In this document: positions 26,516-35,705 of the stretch, one piece after another
How the letters are laid out: every line of letters starts with the position of its first letter
How positions within the stretch are numbered: position 1 is the first letter of the stretch
Translations under genes and position numbers: made by a program
From: Pseudodesulfovibrio aespoeensis Aspo-2
GTDB taxonomy: Bacteria > Desulfobacterota > Desulfovibrionia > Desulfovibrionales > Desulfovibrionaceae
DNA: 64,000 nucleotides
Reading direction: 5' to 3'
Assembly (NCBI RefSeq): GCF_000176915.2
Contig: NC_014844.1
Location: forward strand, 682,001 to 746,000
Notes under the pieces: model-generated
Told to the model about the DNA's origin: nothing
Databases searched by the model: none
Seen by the model: only the letters and a program-made list of their open reading frames with translations

Positions 26516-27379
26516 TTATTTTTCCCAAAGTTCAGGATAGGTGGCGATCAAGTCGTCTGCGGACATGGGCTGCGGATAATGCTGTGCTAAATACAGATCC
26601 AACCAGTATTGCAGCATTGAGTTTGATTGCGCCGTCGCTATGGCGATGGGGTCTTGCATGTCTTTTATCCTATAAATATTCAGGTAAAGAGCGACATCAG
26701 GCCTTTCTCGAACCAGGGACATGAGGGTGAATTCATCGCGCATGAGGCCATCAATTTCTCCGCGAAGGAGCTTTTCAACCAACTCTTCCCATTCTCCCTC
26801 GATCACTTTTGCATTGGGAAAAACAGTTTGAGCGTACTCCACATAGGATGTGGAGTAACGAGCCCCCACTTTGAAGTTCATTTTCGCAAGGTCCACTATG
26901 AGCGAATTGTTTGTGAGTTTGTTTTTAGAAATGAATGTCTTGTTGAGCGCAAGGCCCTGGTGGAAGACAAGATACGGCTTGGTAAAACGCACCATGAGTG
27001 CCCGGCTCAAGGTCTGGCTCAGCTTGCAGATTACAATGTCGAAATCTTCTCCTGTGGACATGCGTTCGGTAAGCTCTGCATATGTTTTCGACGTTCGATC
27101 AAACACGACCTCAACACCCATGGCCTGGGCGATGCCATTGGCTATATCAATGTCAACGCCATAGAGTGAGCCATCTGCCCTTGTCATGACAAAGGGAGGT
27201 TTGTCTTGATAGTACATGCCCACGCGCAAGACGCCTTTTTCGAGTATCTCGGAAGGAGTACGCATATGCCCTGTCTCTTCTGCAAAGAGAAAAGAAGGGG
27301 AGCCGCCCAATAGCAATATTGCAAACAAGTTTACCAGGACCACTTTCGCAACAAGTGGCAGATCAAAGCCCCTTATCAT
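26516..27379 (-). CDS. Periplasmic amino-acid-type solute-binding protein (SBP_bac_3)
   Basis: A 287-residue secreted protein: signal peptide in VAKVVLVNLFAILLLGGSPSFLFA, then a family 3 solute-binding fold (GVLRVGMYYQDKPPFVMTRADGSLYGVDIDIANGIAQAMG; LVFHQGLALNKTFISK). The ATG at 27379 is set 1 bp after the stop of the phosphatase gene with AAGGAC upstream. No ABC permease or ATPase lies nearby. It therefore may deliver ligand to the symporter next door or present it to the Cache sensor. Both roles are inference. Confidence 0.85.
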   Translation of the reverse strand: MIRGFDLPLVAKVVLVNLFAILLLGGSPSFLFAEETGHMRTPSEILEKGVLRVGMYYQDKPPFVMTRADGSLYGVDIDIANGIAQAMGVEVVFDRTSKTYAELTERMSTGEDFDIVICKLSQTLSRALMVRFTKPYLVFHQGLALNKTFISKNKLTNNSLIVDLAKMNFKVGARYSTSYVEYAQTVFPNAKVIEGEWEELVEKLLRGEIDGLMRDEFTLMSLVRERPDVALYLNIYRIKDMQDPIAIATAQSNSMLQYWLDLYLAQHYPQPMSADDLIATYPELWEK

Positions 27380-27380
27380 T

Positions 27381-29492
27381 CTAACTGTCCTTACCTTTGT
27401 ATTCAAAAAACAGCATGGTGATGTCGTCGGACTGCTCTGCGCCGTTCGCAAACTTTTCCACATCCTTGGTTACAGCCGCCACTCCCTGCTCAATGGAAAG
27501 AGCAAGGCCCTCACTGAGAATACTCTTGAGCCGAGCGTCGCCATAGAGTTCTTTTTTCGGATTAAACGCTTCGGTGACGCCATCGGTATAAAGGAATAGG
27601 CGATCTCCAGAAGAAAGCGTCAGGAAACCGGATTTGTATTCCATGTCTTCCATGACGCCGCACACAGGGAAAATCGGCTTTGCCGGAACATACTCTACAG
27701 AGTCTTTGCTGATATGTATTGGAGGATTATGACCGCCATTGACATATTCACATTGCCCGGTTTCAAAATTGATAACAATGCAGAACAAAGTAACGAACAA
27801 CATCTGGTCATTGTCCTTACACAGGTCCGCATTCATTCGGCTGACAGCGGCGCCGAGATTCTCCGAATCAGACCGGACACAATTTTGCAAAAGTGTTTTT
27901 GAGATGACCATGAAGAGCGCTGCGGGGACTCCCTTGCCTGAAACATCGGCGATAACGATGCAGATTCTTTTTTCATCAAGGAGGAAGAAGTCATAGAAAT
28001 CCCCCCCCACTTCCTTGGCTGGAGTCATGGATGCAAAGACATCGATCTCCTCGATTTCAGGAAAGGCCGGAAAAATACGAGGCAGCATGGAGGCCTGTAT
28101 ATCCGTAGCGATGGACAACTCACTTTGAATACGCTCTTTCTCGGCAGTGGTTTTTTCCAAATTGTGCATATATTCATGCAGCGCTTCACCCATGGAATTG
28201 AAGTTCTCTGCAAGCAACTGGAGTTCATCACCTGTTTGAATATCGATTTTCCCTTGGAAGTTGCCACCGCCGATAGCTTTTGTCCCTTCAGTGAGCAGGC
28301 CAATAGGTTGAATGATCGCCCGTGACATTCGCATGGCAACAACAAGAAACAGGACCATTATCAGGCCTAATACCACGATGGCATTATTTCTGGTCCGCGC
28401 AAACTGTCGTGTCAGCTCTTCGCTTGTCGAGTCCTTGGCTGTGAGTATCTTTTTGCTCACTTCCTGCGCGATGGAATTGACGCTGCTTACCGGAACGAGC
28501 ATGCACAGTGTCCAATCGGTCTGCTCGATCGGATTGTAGACGATGTAGGTGTCAGTATCGCCTAACATGGTTTGCGTCAGTCCGCTCTTGTTCATGGCAA
28601 CGCGTTTGAAGATATCCTCGACCTCTGGACGGAATCGCGCCTTTTCGAGCTTTGCCACATACGCCTCGCCCCCTTTCGAATAGGCAACGGCCTCCCCCTT
28701 CCTGCCAAGCAGGACGCCGACGCCGCCGTCATAGGGCGTTTTCAAAATCGTTTCATTGAGTGTATTGAGCGATACGTCGATGCCTATGACGCCCTTAAGC
28801 GTCCCTTGATCACCATAGACTGGTGAAAAGCAGGTCACCATGAGCACGCCTTCCGAAGCACTGGTATACATATCGGTCCAGCCGGTCTCTCCTGATGAAA
28901 CAGCCTCGGTGTACCAAGAGCGTTCTCGAGGGTCGTACCCTTCTTTGTGTGCGGCAACCCATGGCATTCTGAAATGCAAACCATTCTCAGTACCGATATA
29001 TATGGACTTCATGATTTCATTTCGCGTTATCGCGTTCCTGAAGAACGGATTGAGAAGGGACGCAAGCGACACATCGCGTTCGATGGCTTTTGTATTGGCA
29101 TCCGGAGCAATGCGAATAACTGACTCTGTGTCTGGCTGGGCTGGAAGGTCGGTGTGCAGATACCCCTTTTCCGTTGTCGAGGTTTTTCCCGCTTTCCAGA
29201 TGTTGGACGCCTCCAGTGCCAGGGTGGAAGCCAAGTCACTGATTCTGGCCGTGGCTTGGTAGCAGAGAAGAGCCCTGGCCTTGGCTTCCTGTTCGATGAG
29301 GGATTTTCCATAATCTTCCAGAGCATTACGGCTTTCAATTGCAGCCTCATTGCTCATCGACATGGCTTTATCCACCCCTGACAGGGATAGATTCTTCGTT
29401 TCCCTGAGTGTGTACCCGGCAAAGAGTATCAAAGCCACGATAGGGAAAAATAACCCCAACAGAAATATCTTCTTCTTAATCCCGATCTTCAT
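27381..29492 (-). CDS. Cache-HAMP-SpoIIE/RsbU-type serine phosphatase
   Basis: A 703-residue membrane protein. A first transmembrane helix (about 9-27) and a large periplasmic double-Cache domain (about 40-345, with RERSWYTEAVSSGETGWTDMY and GVIGIDVSLNTLN) are followed by a second helix (about 370-392), HAMP (about 393-445), a short coiled coil and a PP2C-like SpoIIE domain (about 480-700). The metal-binding motifs KEVGGDFYDF, IADVSGKGVPAALFM, YVNGGHNPP, LYTDGVTEA and SDDITML are intact. Such enzymes dephosphorylate anti-sigma-antagonist proteins in partner-switching cascades. No partner is encoded in the window. The operon with a binding protein and symporter suggests that it senses their substrate. 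Confidence 0.92.
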   Translation of the reverse strand: MKIGIKKKIFLLGLFFPIVALILFAGYTLRETKNLSLSGVDKAMSMSNEAAIESRNALEDYGKSLIEQEAKARALLCYQATARISDLASTLALEASNIWKAGKTSTTEKGYLHTDLPAQPDTESVIRIAPDANTKAIERDVSLASLLNPFFRNAITRNEIMKSIYIGTENGLHFRMPWVAAHKEGYDPRERSWYTEAVSSGETGWTDMYTSASEGVLMVTCFSPVYGDQGTLKGVIGIDVSLNTLNETILKTPYDGGVGVLLGRKGEAVAYSKGGEAYVAKLEKARFRPEVEDIFKRVAMNKSGLTQTMLGDTDTYIVYNPIEQTDWTLCMLVPVSSVNSIAQEVSKKILTAKDSTSEELTRQFARTRNNAIVVLGLIMVLFLVVAMRMSRAIIQPIGLLTEGTKAIGGGNFQGKIDIQTGDELQLLAENFNSMGEALHEYMHNLEKTTAEKERIQSELSIATDIQASMLPRIFPAFPEIEEIDVFASMTPAKEVGGDFYDFFLLDEKRICIVIADVSGKGVPAALFMVISKTLLQNCVRSDSENLGAAVSRMNADLCKDNDQMLFVTLFCIVINFETGQCEYVNGGHNPPIHISKDSVEYVPAKPIFPVCGVMEDMEYKSGFLTLSSGDRLFLYTDGVTEAFNPKKELYGDARLKSILSEGLALSIEQGVAAVTKDVEKFANGAEQSDDITMLFFEYKGKDS

Positions 29493-29734
29493 GGTTTCCT
29501 CCGAACAGTGTCGGAATCCAGCTCAATACCTGTTTAATCTGCCAACACCTTGTTCGTTAATACTGCCAGAGGCAAATGGAGAAGACTCTCATAGCGGATA
29601 TTCTTCATTAGGCCAACCTTCCAGTCAAACTGAAAAGTCCCGGTATATCAGCCCCATTGCCAAGTTGAGATGTCTGGCTCAAACGGGGGATCAGGAAATG
29701 TGTGCAATCGCGCCCTGTGTGCCGCCCCCCCCCA
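29493..29734. other. Upstream region of the phosphatase operon
   Basis: About 240 bp with no supported gene. It should hold the minus-strand promoter of the operon at 25181-29492, but no confident -35/-10 was found. A C9 tract occurs at 29727-29735. Confidence 0.4.
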
Positions 29735-29876
29735 ACGAACCACTGGCAGTGCAAGGCAACTGCCCGGAGGCATAGCCGGGATAGCGTCGAATAAGGAGAA
29801 TCACCGTGGATTGGAACGCTTGGAGGAGTCCGTGGCCTCCATGGGTCTGCCCGGTTCACGGGCGGCTGCGATCGCA
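29735..29876 (+). other. Structured intergenic segment, possible small RNA or leader
   Basis: Five short hairpins follow one another: CACTG/CAGTG, GGCAACTGCC, CCCGG/CCGGG, TGGAGG/CCTCCA (29821-29826, 29836-29841) and GCCCG/CGGGC. The bidirectional terminator at 29877-29906 comes next. Inside, AAGGAG (29793-29798) is placed 7 nt before a GTG (29806) whose first 13 codons include four Trp codons, like a trp leader peptide. The frame does not stop soon, however, and no trp gene follows. An independent plus-strand small RNA is possible; function unknown. Confidence 0.35.
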
Positions 29877-29911
29877 AAAGGGCCGCCCCATTTGGGGTGG
29901 CCCTTTGTTGT
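29877..29911. terminator. Bidirectional terminator downstream of the chemoreceptor gene
   Basis: AAAGGGCCGCCCC (29877-29889) pairs with GGGGTGGCCCTTT (29894-29906) with one G·U. It is followed on the plus strand by a T-rich tract and on the minus strand by TTTT. It lies 23 bp past the stop of the minus-strand chemoreceptor gene. Confidence 0.85.
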
Positions 29912-29928
29912 TTTTGGACTGTATCCGG

Positions 29929-32343
29929 TTATTCCTGCATGCGCTGGATCAGGCCCTTGAGCTGGGTGGCCAGGGCCGCGAGGGAGTCGATGGCCTCGCG
30001 GGACTCCTGCATGGCGCGGGAGGTCTCGGTGGAGATGACGTTGATCTCGTCCGTGGCCCGGTTGACCTGCTCGCTGGTGGCGGATTGCTCCTCTGCGGCG
30101 GTGGCTATGTTGCGCACCTGATCCGAGGACTGCTGCACCAGGGCCTGGATTTCCGCCATGGCCTGCCCGGTGCGCCGTGCCAGCTCCGTGCTCTCCACCA
30201 CGGCGGTGACGGCCTGCTCGGTGGCGGTGATATTGCGGCGCGCGCCGCTTTGGATGTCGGTGATGGCCTGTCCCACCTGCTTGGTGGCGTCCATGGTCTT
30301 TTCGGCCAGCTTGCGCACCTCGTCGGCCACCACGGCGAATCCCCGGCCAGCGTCGCCCGCGCGGGCCGCCTCGATGGCCGCGTTGAGGGCCAGCAGGTTT
30401 GTCTGGTCCGCGATGTCCTCGATGACCTGCATGATGGCCCCGATGCCGTCGGCCTGCTTGCCCAGCTGGGTCATGCTGCCCTTGAGCTCCTCGGAGCGCC
30501 TTTCGATCTGGGTTATGGCGCTGATCACCTCGGTGACCAGTTGCGCGCCCTCTTCAGACTTTTCGCGCGCGTTATCGGCGTTTTCAGCCGCGCTCGACGC
30601 GTTCTTGGCCACCTCGAACACGGTGGCGTTCATTTGTTCCATGGCCGTGGCGGTTTCCGCAATCCGTTCCTGCTGCACGTCGGTGCCCTTGGTGGACTGC
30701 TCCACCTGGGCCGAGAGTTCCTCTGCGGCGGATGAAACCTGGGCGGCGATGGTGTCCGCCTCCTGGGCCACGCCCAGAAGCCGCTCGTGCCGCTCCCTGG
30801 TTTCACGCTCGCCCCGCTTGATGGCCGTCATGTCCTTGATCAGGGTGAAGCCGCCGATGATCTGGCCGTCGAAGTCCTTGAGCGGCGCGCTGTCCACGAC
30901 GATGTCATAGGCCTTGCCCGTCGAGGTCGTGCCCGAGGTTTCCTGCCCCAGGAGGCTACAGTCCTCCCGCATGCAGCGGTGCAGGTTCGTCTTTTTGGCG
31001 GCATTGCCGTAGACGAACTGGCCAAAAGCCTGGCCGATGTAGTCTTCGGGCTTGCCGGGCTTGTCAAACAGGTCCAGCTCCTGCTGGTTGATGAAGGTGA
31101 TCTTCTCGTCAAGATCCATGACCACGCACGGAACGGTCATCCCCTTGAGCAGCCCTTCGGAGAATCCGAGCTTGTTCTTGAGCTCGCTGGTCATGTCGCG
31201 CACGGCCTGGATGGTGTCGCCGATGGCGTCCTTGGCCGGGTAGTCAATGGTGGCGTTGTAGTCCCCCTTGGCAATCTCCCCGGTGAAGTCGGAGAGGGCG
31301 CGCAGAGGCCTGATCACCAGCCTGATGATCAGGGTCATGAGCAGGGCGAGGCCCAGGATGGAGACGGCGGCCACGCCGATGTTCCAGTACAGGACGCGCG
31401 TGTCCACGCCGTGCATCATCTCCTGGTCGGTCAGGGAGAATCCGAAGCTCCAGCCCCACGGAGCGAAGTGGACGATGTGGACCTGCTTGCGCTCGCCGTT
31501 GAAGTCGTACTCCACGAACTGGTCCTTGGCCTCCTTGAACGCGGGCCAGAAGGGATAGTCTGTCAGGGATTTCCCCTCCAGGGTCGGGTGCATGATGAGC
31601 TGACCCGCCTGATTGAAGATGAACCCGTAGCCCTCGCCGCCGACGCTGGCCGACTGAACCGCCTCGCGAAAGGTCGGGGAGAGGATCTCCCTGCCCACGT
31701 AGATGACGCCGATGGTCCTGCCCCCGCTGTCCTTCAGGGGCTTGTAGGCGGTCTGGTACCAGGCGTTCACCACAAAGGCGATGCCGTAGTATGTCTCGCC
31801 GTTCATGATGGCCTTGTAGACCGGGCTGGTTTCGGGGATGTAGGTGCCGGTGGCGCGGTTGCCGTCGAGCTTGAGGACGTTGGTGGAGATGCGCAGCAGC
31901 TTGCCGGGCAGCAGCTGGAAGATGGTGGCTGTCCCGCCGACCCTTTTTTGCACGGTGTCCACCACGCTGAAATTGCCGTTGACATCGGCGTACCCGAACT
32001 TCATGGCCGGGATGGTGATCTGCTCGCGCTCGGAGGTGAACTGGTTCATGATGCTCATGGAGAGGGGCTCCGAGTCGTCAAGCCTCGGAACTCCGGCTCC
32101 GGCAATGGCGTCCTCCAGTATGGACAGGTCTCCCTTGACCTTGTCCATGAGCAGATCCTCCTGCATTTTCATCATGTTGATGGTGCTTTCGCTGGAGGAT
32201 TCCATGGAGGTCTCGCCCAGGATTTTCAGCGATTCATGCACCTGCACATAGGTGACGCCCGACATCATGACGATGGCGGCGGTGACGGCGGAAAGGATGC
32301 CAACCTGGAGCTTTGTCTGAAATGGTAGATGGCGCAGGCTCAC
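29929..32343 (-). CDS. Methyl-accepting chemotaxis protein (Cache, HAMP, PAS)
   Basis: An 804-residue chemoreceptor starting at GTG 32343 (GAGGG upstream). Order: transmembrane helix 1 (about 13-33), a periplasmic Cache-type sensor (about 35-320; [38 protein letters not shown]), helix 2 (about 325-347), HAMP (about 348-400), a PAS domain (about 415-520; [21 protein letters not shown]) and the signalling domain (about 560-804) with the hairpin tip [23 protein letters not shown]. No CheW-binding pentapeptide or chemotaxis genes are nearby. It will feed the cell's CheA/CheW system. The PAS with a Cys pair ([10 protein letters not shown]) might bind a cofactor or metal. Confidence 0.93.
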   Translation of the reverse strand: MSLRHLPFQTKLQVGILSAVTAAIVMMSGVTYVQVHESLKILGETSMESSSESTINMMKMQEDLLMDKVKGDLSILEDAIAGAGVPRLDDSEPLSMSIMNQFTSEREQITIPAMKFGYADVNGNFSVVDTVQKRVGGTATIFQLLPGKLLRISTNVLKLDGNRATGTYIPETSPVYKAIMNGETYYGIAFVVNAWYQTAYKPLKDSGGRTIGVIYVGREILSPTFREAVQSASVGGEGYGFIFNQAGQLIMHPTLEGKSLTDYPFWPAFKEAKDQFVEYDFNGERKQVHIVHFAPWGWSFGFSLTDQEMMHGVDTRVLYWNIGVAAVSILGLALLMTLIIRLVIRPLRALSDFTGEIAKGDYNATIDYPAKDAIGDTIQAVRDMTSELKNKLGFSEGLLKGMTVPCVVMDLDEKITFINQQELDLFDKPGKPEDYIGQAFGQFVYGNAAKKTNLHRCMREDCSLLGQETSGTTSTGKAYDIVVDSAPLKDFDGQIIGGFTLIKDMTAIKRGERETRERHERLLGVAQEADTIAAQVSSAAEELSAQVEQSTKGTDVQQERIAETATAMEQMNATVFEVAKNASSAAENADNAREKSEEGAQLVTEVISAITQIERRSEELKGSMTQLGKQADGIGAIMQVIEDIADQTNLLALNAAIEAARAGDAGRGFAVVADEVRKLAEKTMDATKQVGQAITDIQSGARRNITATEQAVTAVVESTELARRTGQAMAEIQALVQQSSDQVRNIATAAEEQSATSEQVNRATDEINVISTETSRAMQESREAIDSLAALATQLKGLIQRMQE

Positions 32344-32430
32344 GATTCCCTCTCAATGTTGCGGTTGCGTTGCGATCGCGCTCCCGATGGGAGCGAGGAC
32401 GCCCCCATGTGCTTATGACAATTGTAAATT

Positions 32431-32459
32431 TCGTATCATCGTATCGTGAATTATGTCAA
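32431..32459 (-). promoter_or_regulatory. Putative sigma-70 promoter of the chemoreceptor gene
   Basis: Minus-strand TTGACA (complement of 32454-32459) is a perfect -35. A -10 such as ATACGA or TACGAA lies 17-18 nt downstream. It is about 90 bp from the GTG start. Confidence 0.5.
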
Positions 32460-32525
32460 CGGATGCCTACTCTTTTCAAACAGTTTCCTGGGCGATCCGG
32501 GTTTGCCTGCTGGCCGGGCAGGTCG

Positions 32526-33044
32526 TTATCTTCCGTGTTTTTTGCGCCACTGCGCCGGGGTCATGTCCAGGCCGCCCTCGGCCCAGAATCCCCGGCGGGC
32601 GGCGCGCGCCTCGGCCTCGGCCCGCCTGAACCTTTTGGCGTGGGCCGTGTTGGGTTTCACCGGCAGGGGCAGGGCCAGCCCGGCGCGGATCATTTCTTCG
32701 TTGACCATGACATCCCCGGCATGGACATAGGCCAGGAGGCGGCCATAGCGGTCCCGGCGCTCGGCGTCATACTCCAGCCGCAGCTCCCTGTCGATGCACA
32801 AACGCAGCACGTGGGACCGGGCCTGGTCGCCGAACCGCTGGCGGCCCTCGGGCGCGTCGATGCCGATGAGCCGGACCTCCTCGATCTTTCCCCCAAGCTC
32901 GACCCGCAGGGAATCGCCGTCAATGGCGGCCAGCAGGCGCGCCGGGTCGGCCAGGGCAAACCCGGCGGCCAGCATCAAGGCGGTGAAGATCAGAAGGCCA
33001 GAAATGGCAGATACGGTTCGGACATGGGGGTTGCGCGCTGGCAT
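32526..33044 (-). CDS. Secreted thermonuclease-family (SNase) protein
   Basis: A 172-residue protein with a signal peptide (LLIFTALMLAAGFALA) and a staphylococcal-nuclease OB fold: AIDGDSLRVELGGKIEEVRLIGIDAPE (Asp and Arg of the active site), then RDRYGRLLAYVHAGDVMVNEEMIRAGLAL. The catalytic pattern R-D-E appears preserved. It likely degrades DNA or RNA in the periplasm or outside the cell. It ends WRKKHGR. It is monocistronic and divergent from the MBL gene at 33102. Confidence 0.9.
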   Translation of the reverse strand: MPARNPHVRTVSAISGLLIFTALMLAAGFALADPARLLAAIDGDSLRVELGGKIEEVRLIGIDAPEGRQRFGDQARSHVLRLCIDRELRLEYDAERRDRYGRLLAYVHAGDVMVNEEMIRAGLALPLPVKPNTAHAKRFRRAEAEARAARRGFWAEGGLDMTPAQWRKKHGR

Positions 33045-33101
33045 GGGCCCATCATATAGGAATCAGATTGAGGCATAAAGGGCAAACCCCGGAGAAGACC
33101 G

Positions 33102-33938
33102 ATGAAACTGACCGTGCTCGTGGACAACAATACCCTGACAGACAGCTATTTCCTGGCCGAACCGGCCCTGTCCCTGTTCATCGAGGACACTGGCGCGCGT
33201 GTGCTTTTTGACGCGGGCTATTCCGACGCGTTCCTGACCAACGCCCGGCGCAAGGGGCTCGACCTGCTGCGCCTCGACTGGGTGGCCCTGTCCCATGGCC
33301 ATCTCGACCACACCTGGGGGCTGGATGCCCTCATCCGCCACCACCTGGAGAGCGCGGCCCAGGGCATGGCCGTGGCAAAACCAAAGCTGCTGGCCCATCC
33401 GCAGGCGTTTGCCACCCGCCATGCGGACTCGCTGCCCGAAATCGGCATGCTCCTGGCCGAGGGCAAGCTTTCCCGCCATTTCGAGCCGGTCCTGGCCACC
33501 GGGCCGGTCTGGCTTACCGAGCGGCTGGTCTGGCTAGGCGAGATTCCCAGGACCAACGATTTCGAGCAGTCGCGCCCCATGGGTCGGCGCGAGGAACCCT
33601 CCGGCCCGGTGGGCGACCACATCCCGGACGACACGGCCCTGGTCTACATGGGTGAGGGCGGGCTGACCGTCATCTCCGGCTGCGCCCACGCAGGCATCTG
33701 CAACACCGTGGAACACGCCCGCAACGTCACGGGCGTGGACCGGGTGCGCACCATCCTCGGCGGCTTTCACCTGCTCGACGCGCCCGCATCCCGGCTGGCC
33801 GCCACCGCCGACTATCTGGCCCGGCTCGACCTCGACGCGCTCTACCCCTGCCACTGCACCGACCTCGCGGCCAAGATCGCCCTGGCCGCCCGCTGCCCTG
33901 TCCACGAGGTGGGGGCGGGCATGGAGCTTGTCTTCTGA
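33102..33938 (+). CDS. MBL-fold metallohydrolase (dihydropterin synthase-like group)
   Basis: A 278-residue metallo-beta-lactamase-fold protein: VDNNT…, FDAGYSDAF, the metal motif SHGHLDHTWGL, then GCAHAGICNTVEHA and GGFHLL near the C-terminus. This pattern matches the group annotated as 7,8-dihydropterin-6-methyl-4-(beta-D-ribofuranosyl)aminobenzene-5'-phosphate synthase relatives, known from archaea and many anaerobes. The true substrate in bacteria is uncertain. The start follows an AGAAGACCG stretch. Confidence 0.82.
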   Translation: MKLTVLVDNNTLTDSYFLAEPALSLFIEDTGARVLFDAGYSDAFLTNARRKGLDLLRLDWVALSHGHLDHTWGLDALIRHHLESAAQGMAVAKPKLLAHPQAFATRHADSLPEIGMLLAEGKLSRHFEPVLATGPVWLTERLVWLGEIPRTNDFEQSRPMGRREEPSGPVGDHIPDDTALVYMGEGGLTVISGCAHAGICNTVEHARNVTGVDRVRTILGGFHLLDAPASRLAATADYLARLDLDALYPCHCTDLAAKIALAARCPVHEVGAGMELVF

Positions 33939-33957
33939 TTCCACTCCATTTTGTCCA

Positions 33958-33989
33958 CAAAAAATGGGGGCTTCCCCATGGAAGCCCCC
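33958..33989 (-). terminator. Intrinsic terminator of the phage-type gene pair
   Basis: GGGGGCTTCC (33966-33975) and GGAAGCCCCC (33980-33989) form a perfect stem with a 4-nt loop, followed on the minus strand by a T-rich run. It serves the minus-strand genes at 34021-35152. Confidence 0.85.
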
Positions 33990-34020
33990 GGTGTTCATGC
34001 CTGGAGGGGGTGTCTGGTCG

Positions 34021-34272
34021 CTAGCTGGCTGCGGTCACGCTGACCGCGCCCGCGGTGTTGCTGGCCACGAGCAGGTCGATCGCCCCGGCCCGGTTGGGGC
34101 CGGTGCAGGCGATGATGATGTCGCCGGTGTCCAGGTTGTAGTCCTCGGTCGCCTGGTCGAAGTAGCCTGCCGCCTTGATCGCCGCCGCATCGTCGAGGCT
34201 GCGGTAGACAAAGAGCTGCTGGCCGGGCACGCCGCCCATCAGGCGCATGTCCTCGCTCAGATATCCTGCCAT
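34021..34272 (-). CDS. Small phage-type protein, possibly capsid-associated (decoration-like)
   Basis: An 83-residue protein ([25 protein letters not shown]…VSVTAAS) lying 49 bp downstream of a capsid-protein gene on the same strand. A small beta-rich, Ala/Gly/Thr-rich protein next to a major capsid gene is usually a decoration or head-completion protein. I cannot name a family from sequence alone. The C-terminal half ([32 protein letters not shown]) alternates hydrophobic residues as in beta strands. Confidence 0.6.
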   Translation of the reverse strand: MAGYLSEDMRLMGGVPGQQLFVYRSLDDAAAIKAAGYFDQATEDYNLDTGDIIIACTGPNRAGAIDLLVASNTAGAVSVTAAS

Positions 34273-34321
34273 GATTGTCTCCTTTGGTTTTGCAGAGGGT
34301 CGCCCCTCCGGTTGTCGGTTG

Positions 34322-35152
34322 CTAGGCGATGACCGCGTCGTCGTCGCAGCGGATCTCGATGACCCCGTCCGGGTCGATCAGGCACGCGCCCGCGGAAAGC
34401 ATGTGGTCCACCAAATGGGCGGCCTTTTCCGGCACCCAGTCCACAAACGCCTTGATGTCCTGGCCCTCGGCCAGCCCCAGGGAGTTGCGGTGGTAGATGA
34501 AGCAGCTGCGTACGCCCTCGATCAGCGGCAGCCCGGTGTGGAACATCCAGGTGATGCCCAGCCAGGTGCGCGACTCGGTGCCGGTCAGCCATGCGAACTG
34601 CTCCCCGGCATAGTCGCTGGACTTGAACTCCTGGATGTTGAGCAGCTCGTTCCACTGATGGGGGCCGACCATGGCAAACCGGTGGCCGTCGTCAGCCACG
34701 TCCGAGGCGTTGAGCGTGCCGAACCCGCGCAGGATCTTGTCCTTGGTCAGGCCCGTGTTGCCCTCTTCGATGACGTTGGCCGCGCCGGTCAGCCGACTGA
34801 TGAGCAGCTCGTCGATCTTGCGGCCCAGAGCCCAGGCCCCGGCCTCGGCTGCCACCTTGTGCTCGTCCTGCTTCTGCTTCAGCTCGTCGAGCTTGTCGAC
34901 GTACTCCGCCGCATACCAGTCCGACAGGGTGCACGAGACCGAGGTGTGGTCCAGATTCATCAGCGGCACGTTGCCGTGGCGGGTCTTCTTGCCCGCCGCG
35001 CCGCGCCCGATGCGCTGGAACACGCAGCTTGATCCGATCACGCCGGTCTGCAAACGGACCGTGTTGCGCATCTTGGACCCGCGCTGCTGGTAGGACTGAT
35101 GCACCATCTCGGCATATTCAGTCACAAAAGAGTTGGTAATGGTCGTGGACAT
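34322..35152 (-). CDS. Phage major capsid protein-like
   Basis: A 276-residue protein starting [27 protein letters not shown]. The start at 35152 is chosen because AAGGAG lies upstream and the preceding in-frame stretch is unlike coding sequence. The N-terminal helix and the patterns [50 protein letters not shown] and [31 protein letters not shown]-like segments resemble HK97-fold capsid proteins of tailed phages as I recall them. No portal, terminase, protease, tail or integrase genes flank it. It and the 83-residue gene form an isolated two-gene remnant or domesticated module. Confidence 0.72.
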   Translation of the reverse strand: MSTTITNSFVTEYAEMVHQSYQQRGSKMRNTVRLQTGVIGSSCVFQRIGRGAAGKKTRHGNVPLMNLDHTSVSCTLSDWYAAEYVDKLDELKQKQDEHKVAAEAGAWALGRKIDELLISRLTGAANVIEEGNTGLTKDKILRGFGTLNASDVADDGHRFAMVGPHQWNELLNIQEFKSSDYAGEQFAWLTGTESRTWLGITWMFHTGLPLIEGVRSCFIYHRNSLGLAEGQDIKAFVDWVPEKAAHLVDHMLSAGACLIDPDGVIEIRCDDDAVIA

Positions 35153-35705
35153 TGTCTTTGCGTCTCCTTGGTTGTCGGTTGACTCCAAAACCGGGTGTCC
35201 GACACACCTTCCGACCGGGTGTCCGCACCCCCATGCGCAAAACCGCTTCGCACACAGGCTGCGGGCCGAACCGGAACCGTCGGGCCGATGCAGACAACCT
35301 ACCCCCGACTTCCTGCCCAAACCAAAAACGGGCGCCACAAGGACGCCACAGGGCAAAACAAGACCAACATTCCCTGTTGACAGGGTGGCAACGGGGCGGG
35401 GGGGAGTGAGTGGGGAGGAAGATTCCGGGGGGGAAAACTTTTGAAAAAGTTTTCCCCCCGCCCCCCCTTTCAAAACTTGTTGGGTCTACGCCGCCTGGAC
35501 AGGCAAACGGGCAAGCAAGGGCATGATGGCGGCGTAGGGGGCTGCCGTCCGCACGGGGCGAGCCGCTTTTTATCAAATAGAAAAGAAGGTTGTCTTTTCG
35601 CGCATCCACGCCCTCTCCGCCGCTGTCTGTCTTTCTGCTTCCCCAACCTCGCCTTGCGGCGGAGCGTAAGCGGTTTCCCCCTCTGGCCGCCGGAGGCATC
35701 CCTCC
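35153..35705. other. Gene-free region upstream of the phage-type pair
   Basis: About 550 bp with no convincing gene. It holds two direct repeats ACCGGGTGTCCG (35190-35201 and 35214-35225), the first extended into an inverted repeat GGTGT-ccgac-ACACC, and the 15-bp hairpin at 35428-35459. A G/C-rich purine-biased stretch lies around 35396-35434. It should contain the capsid-gene promoter, but none was recognised. Confidence 0.5.
35428..35459. repeat. Long perfect hairpin, half of which recurs at 54693-54715
   Basis: GGGGGGAAAACTTTT (35428-35442) and its exact complement (35445-35459) with a 2-nt centre. The left arm with its GATTCC lead recurs near 54693-54715 without the right arm. It is probably a dispersed terminator-type repeat. 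It could end minus-strand transcription about 250 bp past the asparaginase gene. Confidence 0.6.

Noticed and set aside
29806-30735. A 309-codon plus-strand gene starting at the Trp-rich GTG
   Set aside because: Beyond the terminator it runs antisense to the chemoreceptor and reads as a shadow. Only the short start is of interest.
35118-35699. A minus-strand 193-codon frame upstream of the capsid gene
   Set aside because: It spans repeats and a hairpin, has no ribosome site, and its predicted protein is rich in Arg/Gly/Pro as in non-coding high-GC DNA.
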